A stretch of 64,000 nucleotides of DNA. It comes from Cyathus striatus (Eukaryota; Basidiomycota; Agaricomycetes; Agaricales; Nidulariaceae). The notes under the pieces were generated by a model. That model had not been told where the DNA came from and ran no database searches. It was given only the letters and a program-made list of their open reading frames with translations. Below, piece after piece: positions 25,723 to 35,862 of the stretch. Made by a program: the position numbers and the translations under genes. Positions within the stretch are counted from its first letter, which is position 1. The number at the start of each line of letters is the position of its first letter. The stretch lies in the NCBI GenBank assembly GCA_025738555.1, contig JAOVFP010000015.1:682001-746000 (forward strand), given 5' to 3'.

Positions 25723-25922
25723 CAAGCCTTACACCCGTGCTCCGCTACGGGAACGGGAGCCTGTCGGCTCCCTCCTCCGCTCCACACGACTGACAGCTTG
25801 CTGTGGGGCTGCGCCCCCCAGACCCCCCGCTTCTTAATCCCAGTCCCAAACACTGAGGGGCTGCGCCCCCAGACCCCCGCTTTTTTCTTCTTGGGGGGTT
25901 GCACCCCCCAAACCCCCTGCTT
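25723..25922 (-). repeat. Helitron 3' multi-hairpin module (D)
   Basis: The same stems as elsewhere. The final GGGGGGT-TGC-ACCCCCC stem is followed by CAAACCCCCTGCTTA. An AT-rich 3' flank of about 110 bp separates it from the stop codon at 26032. Confidence 0.78.
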
Positions 25923-26031
25923 AAAATTTCAAATTCAATCTCTTATTGAAATTCTGAACATATATATACTAATACCCATAATATACACTACTCTACACTA
26001 CAAAATACTTATTTACAATCTCAAATATAAT

Positions 26032-29000
26032 CTAAAGTAACACTTCTGGATACACTATATTTTTCGTAACAGCTTCTTCACTTCTGCCATCCCATATAAT
26101 CTTCATCTTGTGTACTGATCGTACTCGTGAAACTCCAACATAAAACTGTCCATGTGTAAACACCCCATTTCGAAGATCCAATCCAACATTAGAAACTGAT
26201 TGTCCTTGTGATTTATTGATTGTCATTGCAAATGCAAGTCGAACAGGAAACTGATGTCGGCAAAACCGGAATGGCACTTGTGAAGCAGATGGTTCTATTT
26301 TCAACCGTGGTATGAACACTCGACACCCTCTCTTGTCCCCAGTTAATAATCGAACTTCCAGTACTCGGTTTCGTATTTGTGTGATCACTCCACGGCTGCC
26401 ATTGCATATTCCATCAGAAACACTCAGGTTTCGAAGTACCATTACAGGACATCCAATCTTCAACTCCAAGTGAGCCAGTGGTAATCCAGAGCAGTTGATT
26501 GTGTTCAGGTACTCCACAGGGTAAAGAAGCTCCCCATTATACCCATGATCTTCTGGAAGTGTATCTGCACTGTGCAATGAACTTGCCTCCCCAGGAAATG
26601 AAGCTAGAATCTGAGAGTTCAGAGCATCCACATCATCATTCCGACTTGACAGAATCGTTCGCTCTGCATAGTACTCATCAGAATGCCCCCCAGCTGATGA
26701 AAGTCCAGGGTAGATAGTTGAAATCAGTGACTCCACAGTATTGGAGGTGCACTTGAAGTGTTCTGGAATTTGGATCTCCTCATTAATAGTGTGCTCTCCA
26801 TGTCCAACACCCAGCTGCCATGAAGCAAATCTTTGTTCATCTTCATTGTCCACATTCAATCGCATGTTACGTCGCAAGTGAATCACTGTAATATCTGCCC
26901 AAAGATCAGATCTCTGAAGGCATGCTGACACAATCTGAGGTCGGCTCCCTCGTACCACCACAGGAAGGATTTGTTGCCAGTCTCCACCATACACCACAGT
27001 GCATCCTCCAAATGGTCGATCAGAACGACGAAGGTCTTTGAAAGTACGGCTAACTGCCTCATGGATATGCCGGTGCTGCATTGGTGCCTCATCCCAAATC
27101 ACTGCATCAGCCTTCTCAATCAGCCCAGCAAGATCAGACCCTCGTGCAATATTGCACATTGATGTCTCATTGATGTCAATTGGTATCTTGAATACAGAGT
27201 GAGCAGTTTGCCCTCCAACAATCAGAAGTGCAGCAATCCCTGATGATGCAACAACAATCACTATCTTTCCTGACCCCCGAAGGTAATAGCATAGTGTGTT
27301 GTACACATAGGTCTTTCCTGTTCCTCCAGGGCCATGCAAGAAGAAGAGCTCCCCAGATTTAGACTCAATGGCCTGCACTATTTGATCAAAGGCTGCCCGC
27401 TGCTCCTCGTTCAAAGTTGCAAGTCGCTGCTGACCCAAAGCATGCTGTTCCACTACATCATATGCAGTGTATACTGCAATCAATGGATTGTTCGATTGGT
27501 CTTCCCTCCTGTTGTTGGCTCGCTGCTCCCGTTCACGCCAGTTCTCTGTTGGTAGTGGCATATCTTCCCAGTCTGACAGAGTCTTGCCAGATCTTATTAG
27601 AAATTTATCAATCAGATACAGCCCATAATCATAGATTTGTTCCTCTGTAGGATCTGCAAGATCAAGGTGTGTTCGAATGATGTGTCCCAGATCATCACAA
27701 ATGTGTTCCTTAAATTCATTCCAGAGTCCCACATAATCCACAGGTCCACAGTCTCGAAGAATGGTCCCAAACAGGCTGCGCAGCTGATAACCTGTCTTCA
27801 TAGCAGCAGCATCTCGCAAACACTCTCTCCATTCACCATCATCCTGCAGAAGTCCTAAAGCCAGACATGCCTCTCTGAATGTTCGATGCACAACTCCATC
27901 AACTGTTCGCAAGTGTGCAAAGGATTTTGCACCCTTGACCACTGTCAGCAATGTTCGCAGGTAGAATCGCTCCCCAGCATTTGGATGAACAAAGTATGTC
28001 CGTCCAATTGCAAATCCTCGCTGACGAAGTGTCCATGTGCGCTCAGTTTTATTCCACACAAAGGTATTGGGCATGTCCTGGTACAGAACCTCCCGTGCTG
28101 CTGGGTATTGAATGTTAGCCTTAAAGTAAGCAGTAAGAGTTGTATCTTGTGTTGATGCACGCTCTACTACCTCCCGCACATCTTCAGCATTCTGGTCATA
28201 TATAACAGACTGCTCATTTGGAAGATGAATTGACAGCCGAACCACATTTGGGACCTCCTCATGCAATTTAAATGCAAACAGTCGCCACAGAGCCTCACAG
28301 GGAGAGACATACCGAGCATCAAAGAATGTCTTCATCTCATTCAGTTCCCTTGAAAACTCTACTGTAGCACGATCATGGCCTTTGAAAATGTACTTGTAAA
28401 TGTACTTGATGGCCTTGATTGATGCAATGCATTCAACATTAATGTGGCACCGGTACTTCCATGACAGATATCGATTGTATGGCACAACCCAGCAGTTATT
28501 CACTGGGGTCCCATCCCTGGTCATGGGCTGAAATCTGGTGATCTCCCTCCTTCTCAGAACAGAATATGAATCATCTGTGATAATGGTCTCATCCCGATAA
28601 GCCTTTGGAAATCCCTTTGAGCACTTGCCATGTTCCATACATGGCTGATTGCTGCCAGGACCACAGGGTTTGTGAATCATGGTTCTCAGAATCAAATCAT
28701 ACAGCTCAGGTTCAGTCTCAGGGTCAGGAAGTTCAGCAGTAATCATGCTGTCAATGTCCTCAGGAGTGCGCAACTTGTCCTCAGGAGCCACAAACACAAT
28801 TAAATGCATATGTGGCAGTCCACGCTTCTGGTATTCAATGGTATGGATATGTGCAACACATTGTCCAAAGATGCCCTCCTGGTAGATATCTCGGATGATC
28901 TGCTGCTGGATTTGACGAAACACCCGAACCACAATGTCTGGCCGATCATGAGCTTCCACTCCTTCAGGCAAGGCACTCTTCACATCTGGGTGATGGGGAT

Positions 29001-32000
29001 CCATGGTGACTGTCAGGAAGTAGTCTGGAAACTTAAAGTGCCGATTGATAGCCAGTGCATCCTGACAGTTCTGCTGCATGAATCGAGTGCTTCCTGCAAA
29101 ACTCGATGGAATGATCACCCTTTTCCCAAGTTCCTCCCCTTGCACATCTGGATTAACTGCAATTGCATCCACTATTCCCTGATAGGTTTCAGCGCGGATC
29201 TCTGGTTGATGACCTTCAATCCAACGCAACCGACCCTGCTCAGTGCATGCCCATGTATCCACACCATACTCCTGAAACAGCTTCTTTGTCCTGAATTGAT
29301 GAAGATTCTCACCAATACGTGGATGGATGTAATAGCGAAAATGCTCAATTTGTGAGACATGCTTGCGCTTCTTGGTTGTGGGTGCATCCTCCTCCTCTCC
29401 TGGTAGCCTGTTGGGCACATGATCCACATTATCAACCTCCTCCACACCATGATATAGAATGCCTGGCTGCCATCCAAGTTGACCTTGTGGAAACAGGATT
29501 GGATAGTGAAATGGCCAATACATAGCATTCACCTCACTGATTCTCTCCAGTCTACCATCAAGGCGATGCATGATCACCTCACGAGGTCCCTCCACCCGAT
29601 CACCATCACCAAGCAGAAGAACTGCAATTTCATCTTGTGTTGGAACATTGTATCGCCGTCGGTCTGTGCCTACAGGACGACAAATGGCAAGACGAAAATT
29701 GCGAGCAGGGTTATTGTTCCGTATTTCATCATAGGCCCTTCGATAGACTGATGCACCTGGATGATGACGATAGAAAACATCTTCCAATATTCTCATGACA
29801 TTAACATCCATGTTAAGACGACGATTTGCAGGATGACCATTAATTCGATCCTGAGGTGAAGGTGCCTCAGCTGGATCATGAATGTAGAGCTGAGCATATT
29901 TTCTGGGAAGACCTTGGCGAGGTAGGAGTGATCCAGCAAAATGAGTAACTCGACCTCCAATTTTGAAAACATATGGACCTCCAGCCTGGATGGAAGCATT
30001 ATTCTCAATTCCCATGGATGTCATGGCAAAGGCACAGTTGTATTGACGAATATTGTCCTGGAAATTCTTGTTTCCATCCCTTGCAAGCAGCTCTGTCAAC
30101 TCCCTGGGTGATTGGCCCCAAGCTGGAAGTTTAACCTTTCCAGTCAGACAGCAACTTCCAAATTGAAGATGCTCTCTGGTTGAAGCAGTCAAACGTTCAG
30201 CCTTCCAGTGCAAGGCATTACAGTCAGGACAGACATCAGTGAATGGCCCAAGTGTGAATTTAGGCCAGTTGCGATCAAATGGTTGGCGAGCAATAGGAAC
30301 ATGCAGAGGAGGAGGTGGTGGAGGAGTTGGAAGAATATCTGGCACATCTATAACCATCAAGTTTTCTGGATGGAACTGAAGAGGTGGAGGTGGATGTGCA
30401 GGTCTTGGATTTGGCTGAGCAATTACAGGGTTACCGCATTCAATGTAGACAGGAAGCTGTAATAAGAATTAATATAATGAAGGTAGAAGCAATATTTTAT
30501 ACATACTTGAAGATTTTGTTCAATAAATTGAAATTGTTGAAATTGAGGAGGAGCAGGAGGAGCAGGGTGAGCTGTGGCAGGAGGAACAGGGGGAGCAGGA
30601 GGAGCAGGAGGAGCAGGAGGAGCAGGAATTTGTGGATATACATGATCTTGTGGAGCAGGTGCAGGTGCAGGAGCCAGAGCTGGCCGATTGATTCGAAAGG
30701 CACGAAAAGGAGCAGGGACAGGAGTATTCCATTGAACATTTTCAGGAGCAAGAGCCATATTATGGGCATTCGTCTTTGAACACTATTTAAAATAGCTAAT
30801 TGATACATTTAAAGAATTACATACCTGAGGGGGATTGGGATATAGAACATGATGTATTTGTTGAATACCTTGGTTATTGCCAGTCACAAATGGAGCATTC
30901 TGCTGCACATTTGAAATAGGAACAGGGGGAGGTGGAATGATAACTTGGGGAATAGTGATCAGAGGTGGAGGGATTGGTTGTTGAATATCTGCAGCCCATT
31001 GTACATTTTGAGGGGGAATGTTTTGGGGAGGAATAGTTTCAACAATGATTGGATGATCCTGTTGCACATTTTGAACAGCTGGAGGAGGAGGTGTATTGAT
31101 GTGGGGAATGTTTTGTGGGGGAATAGCAGGAGGGGGTGGGGGAGCATCTGCAGCCAATTGTACATCTAGATGTGGGTTATTCAGCTGAGGAATATCTTCC
31201 ACAATGACAGGATCATTCCAATAAATCTGGGGAGCAGCAGCAGGGACTGGTGGATTTATGGGAGGAATAATTTGAGGTCCAATGTCATTCTGAGAAGCAT
31301 TTGCAGAGGGCAGTGGATCCACATGAGGAATATGCTGTGGTGGAATGTTTTGTGGGGGGATAGCAGGAGGGGGTGGTGGAATGTGATCAGCCCATTGAAT
31401 AGTTTGAGCTTGATTATGTGCATGAATAGCCTCAGCAACAATTGGAGAATTCCATTGTAGATTTTGATGAATCTGAGGGGCTTGATCTTGTTGCAAACCT
31501 GGTGTATTTAATTCACCATCTCCCCCACCCTGACCTCCCCCTCTTCCTGTTCTCCTTCCCCTTCCCCTTCCAATGGGTGGAAGAAGGGGAGGAAGATTGG
31601 CATGCATTGCTTCCAAATCAGCAGGATGGTAGTAATAAGCAGGTGGGACTGGTGCATTATGGTGACTTGAACCACCCCGTGTACTTGATTCACCATTTCC
31701 TCCACCCTGACCTCTTCCCCTCCCCCTACCTCTTCCCCTTCCCCTGCCAATGGGTGGCACAATGGGAGGAAGGCTCACACGCCAGGCCTCCAAATCAGCA
31801 GGCAGATGGGGATATGGAGGCTGGGCAGGACCATGTACAGCAGCAGACAGAGGTTCCTGCCTATTTTCAGGGGTATCCAATGCACGTAACTCACGCTCAG
31901 CCTGCCGTGCATTTTGGCGTGCCTGCTCTGCATCACTGATGGGAGTTGACCTATAAATAATGATCAGTACACATCCTGCTCAGTTATTAAGAAGCAAAAT

Positions 32001-32009
32001 CACATACAT
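26032..32009 (-). CDS. Helitron Rep-helicase transposase with proline-rich/RG N-terminal extension (1939 aa)
   Basis: Catalyses rolling-circle transposition: a HUH nuclease nicks and joins DNA through tyrosines and a PIF1-like helicase unwinds it (family knowledge). Exons: AT of the start codon 32008-32009; intron 31951-32007; exon 2 30825-31950; intron 30774-30824; exon 3 30507-30773; intron 30457-30506; exon 4 26032-30456. All phases agree and the frame is open, giving 1939 aa. Residues 1-465 are Pro/Asn/Gln-rich with NIQW-type repeats and two RG blocks. The HUH motif HMH is near 1014-1016, a Y-x3-Y pair near 1150/1154 (KYIYKY), Walker A GPGGTGKT near 1507-1514, Walker B DEAP after it, and the TINKSQGQS helicase motif near the end. 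The start is chosen because no Met precedes the split ATG in frame (a stop lies upstream) and it is conserved in all five copies. Nuclear action is expected. The role of the extension is unknown. Confidence 0.92.
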
Positions 32010-33254
32010 GGATGCCACTGAATTTGTTCTGTACCTTGTGAAAAAATAGAGCAGTTATTTGGTCCAGCTGGGCTATCCCAGTGACACAGAGAAAAAAAAA
32101 AGGCGAAATCGGTGGGAACAGCAGTAGTTGAAAATGGAGCTACTTCCAAAAAAGGAAGGGGGCAACTGAAAAATATGCCACACCAATCTCCCTACACGCT
32201 GTGCACAGAGAGCGGTCCCAACTCTAAAAGAGCTGCGTGGCAACCGGCAAACACTCGTAAAGAGAGGCCAGGTAGGTAGGACTTCACTGCACTTCACCTT
32301 GATCTGCCTATTCTCCTGCCACTGTAATGCCTGAGACGGCTGCAGCAAAAAACACAATCTCTACTTAATACACAAACAAAGAATACAGAGAAGCCAGAGA
32401 GCCAGAGAGCCAGAGAGCCAAAGTCCAGAGCCAAGAGCACAGAGCCTAGAGCCAAGAGCCAAGAGCCAAAAGTCCCAGAGTCCAGAGGTCCAGAGTACCT
32501 GTTTTTTTAAAAAAAAAACACCAAAAACTCGCAGAAATGGAAGGAAAAACACTATAGAATAGTGCAGAGGCTGCCAAAAAAAGCGAAAATTCAGTCAACA
32601 TGAAGGAATAATGTCCCAAAACACATACAGCAGGATGGTGAGGTCAAAAAGTAAAAGGGGGGAAGTGGAGGGAGCAAAAGATACAAAAGGTAGCTGTATA
32701 TTTTTTATTTTTAAAATAAAAAAATAGCCAAAAACTCGCAGGAATGCAAGGAATGCACTATAGAATGGTGCAGGGGCTGCCAAAAAATCCGAAAATTCAG
32801 TAAACATGAAGCAACATTGTCCGTAAACACATACAGTATGATAAAGGGGCAAAAAAGCGAGGGGGGAAAGTGGGGGGAGCAAAGGAAAGGGCAGCAGCAC
32901 AGCATCAGTGCAGCATTGCAGCAATGTGGCGCGGCACAGCACATTCCGCCAAAATCGCTTACTAATACTAATGTGCTTTATAATGCGGTTGTAACCTTTC
33001 CAAGGTGCTTAGTCATTTACATCATCGTCCCACGGCTACATCTAATATATCCACTTTCCCAGGCCTTCTCTCTCAAGATGCTTAGTCATTTACTTTCTTG
33101 ATGCTTGGTCATCTATAATGTTTATTATATATTTTACATTGTTTGCATCCATGTGTGTTGAGCAACAGGACCCCATCAAAATCCCTCAAACCCTGACCCC
33201 CAAAAGTCCCATATATATCCACTTTCCACACGCCTTGTCTCATTATATATAAGA
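32010..33254 (-). promoter_or_regulatory. Helitron D 5' leader and control region
   Basis: Conserved leader (about 32010-32360), AGAGCCA-type tract (about 32385-32490), A-run, CACTATAGAATAGTG (32550) and CACTATAGAATGGTG (32757) repeats. A GCAGCA patch (about 32890-32930) and two TTAGTCATTTAC-type motifs follow before the 5' terminus, which matches B and N2. No gene is apparent; the transcription start cannot be fixed. Confidence 0.55.
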
Positions 33255-33448
33255 CAAGCTTTACACCCGTGCTCCGCTATGGAACGGAGCCTGTCGGCTC
33301 CTCCTCCGCTCCACACGACTGACAGCTTGCTGTGGGGCTGCGCCCCCAGACCCCCTGCTTCTTCATCCCAGTTCTTTTGGCTGAGGGCTGCGCCCCAGAC
33401 CCCCGCTTTTCTTCTTAGGGGGTTGCACCCCCAAACCCCCTGCTTACC
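33255..33448 (-). repeat. Helitron 3' multi-hairpin module (N4), slightly decayed
   Basis: The stems are recognisable but several G or C runs are one base shorter than elsewhere. For example, the terminal hairpin stem reads CCCGT with TATGGAACGG in place of the perfect partner, and one stem is AGGGCTGCGCCCC. Confidence 0.72.
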
Positions 33449-33476
33449 CATGAGCCATATATCTACCCATGTATTT

Positions 33477-33706
33477 TATATCAACACCCGTGTTGGTTAT
33501 ATCAACACCCGTGTTGGTTATATCAACACCCGTGTTGGTTATATCAACACCCGTGTTGGTTATATCAACACCCGTGTTGGTTATATCAACACCCGTGTTG
33601 GTTATATCAACACCCGTGTTGGTTATATCAACACCCGTGTTGGTTATATCAACACCCGTGTTGGTTATATCAACACCCGTGTTGGTTATATCAACACCCG
33701 TGTTGG
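33477..33706 (-). repeat. 21-bp iteron-like array, 11 units (N4)
   Basis: Eleven units with the CAACAC-CC-GTGTTG inverted repeat, identical in unit to the N3 array. The right edge runs straight into the CTATCTGATATACAG module. Confidence 0.9.
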
Positions 33707-35543
33707 TTCCTATCTGATATACAGATTCTTTCTTTTGGTGAAGTCTTGATCTTCTGTTGTTTGTTGTCCTATTCACAATCATTGCAGATCTCTCCAAAAA
33801 GGATCATCATTTGTGCTCAGTTCACATTTATCTACTTCCACCCAATGCAATCTCTATTAATCACAGCACATTATTGTGCATCCACCTTCCACCATCTCCA
33901 ATTGATCCACATGCCACATCCTCATGTGTCCTCTATTCTCACACAAAACACCATATTTACACCTGTGTACTTTATATCTACACCCAAGGCAATCAATACT
34001 GAGTATCAATTAGTTAGAGCTCCCTTTAATTTATTGCACCTCATTTACATTATATCACCCATGTTGTATATATCATATTTTATAGCTCAACAATTGCCCT
34101 GAACAACAGAGTCTTCCTGAATATTACACCTATCCCCATTTACACATAAATTATATCACAAATATATTTCAACCAATGTTCCTCTGCTATCAGTAATAAA
34201 AACCCATGACATATATTGTATATATCACCTGTGTGGTATATATCATATAATCAACAAAAACTACACATTACCCACTATAAATTAACACACCACCCATCAA
34301 ATACATAATAATTTACAAATTATAGTCCCATTCTTATCCACATAAATATCCTTATTTAATTGTCCTACCAATCCCTAGGGGGGAACACATTCCAGCACTA
34401 ACCCATGACAAATACCTGTGATGTATATATTCTATACATTCTATATTGCCCATGTGTTATATCATATATATCACATCCATTACTATTTACACATAAATTA
34501 CATGATCGGTCTACCTTTTATATATAACATATTATATATAACATCATCTTTTCATCACAACCAACCTGAATTTCAGCAACCCCTTCCTTAAATTTTCACT
34601 ATGAAACATGGCTTTCTTGTGAAACAAAACCAAAATACTGGGAAACCTGCTCACAAAACAGGTGTGCAATAACACACCTGTGTTGTTTACATCTCCACAC
34701 ATCCTCACTACACACATCCACACATATTCATCACCCATCACCATTTACACTTAAGTTATATCCCTTATATATCTCTTCTCCTACTACTCAACCCTCAAAT
34801 ATCACCACACACACCACTATCAAATATATAATATCTAATCATTATACTTATACATCTCTCAATTATCTTTTCAGATTAATACTACCAATCAGGTAGAGCT
34901 CCTCTTAATTTATTGCACCTTACCTATCAGAAACATATCTACCCATGTCATTTATATCTACACATATCCAGATACATTCATCACCTATTACTTTTTATAC
35001 TTAAATTACATCACTTATATATCTATTCTCTTATCACTCAATTCCAAAATATTCATACATACACTAAAATCTAATTTAATTATTATAGTCCTATTACATC
35101 AAAAAGGGGAACACATTACACCAATATATAACTAACACATCTGATACACTCAAAATCACTATAAATTTCCAATATCACCCTCCCACAAATCCCAATATTT
35201 CTACAAATATATCTTTATAGTGCCATTATTATCAATATATATATATACTGTATTATTGTGGTGTATAATCCCAAGAGGGGTGGAAAGGGAAAGGAAAAGG
35301 AAGTGCCAGTAGCAGAACTTCGTGCATTAGTCCAGAGATCAATGACCCATCGTGGCGTGCGCATTTTCAAATGCTTAGTCATTTACTTTTGCATTCATCC
35401 AATTTGAGGAAGCTTAGTCATTTACTTTATCCTTCTGTTTTGAGTCCATCAATTCCCACACAAAAAGTTCCCATTCACCCAAAAAAATTCCCATGGTTCC
35501 ATTTATATCCAAACTCACACGCCTTGTCTCATTATATATAAGA

Positions 35544-35735
35544 CAAGCCTTACACCCGTGCTCCGCTACGGGAATGGGAGCCTGTCGGCTCCCTCCTCCG
35601 CTCCACACGACTGACGGCTTGCTGTGGGGCTGCGCCCCAGACCCCCTGCTTCTTAATCCCAGTTCAAGGGCTGAGGGCTGCCCCCAGACCCCTGCTTCTT
35701 TTTTTCTTCTTGGGGGTTGCACCCCAAACCCCTGC
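35544..35735 (-). repeat. Helitron 3' multi-hairpin module (E), slightly decayed
   Basis: The terminal hairpin and the GGGAGCC-TGTC-GGCTCCC stem are intact. The later G/C stems have lost a few bases (for example GAGGGCTGCCCCC and GGGGGTTGCACCCC). Confidence 0.72.
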
Positions 35736-35862
35736 TTACTATTTACACAAAACAATTCTTTTTCCAAATCATCAAATACTTATATATCCAATATATAAAT
35801 CAATATCTATATCATACACTACAAAATACAACTAACAACTTATCTACAATATCCAATATAAT

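Larger units (their letters stand above)
25723..33254 (-). mobile_element. Helitron D (long, coding, apparently intact)
   Basis: A 7532-bp element with the CTTG 3' end at 25723 and the TCTTATATATAATGAG 5' end at 33254. It has all parts: 3' hairpin module, open spliced gene and 5' control region. It is the only fully visible long copy without a frameshift or nonsense codon, so it is the best candidate for an autonomous element. Confidence 0.9.
33255..35543 (-). mobile_element. Short non-autonomous Helitron N4
   Basis: A 2289-bp element with a slightly worn 3' hairpin module, a 21-bp array identical in unit to N3, a module shared with N1 and N2 at 33709-34030 and an AT-rich body very poor in G on the plus strand. 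The 5' terminus TCTTATATATAATGAG is at 35543. No coding capacity was recognised. Confidence 0.8.
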
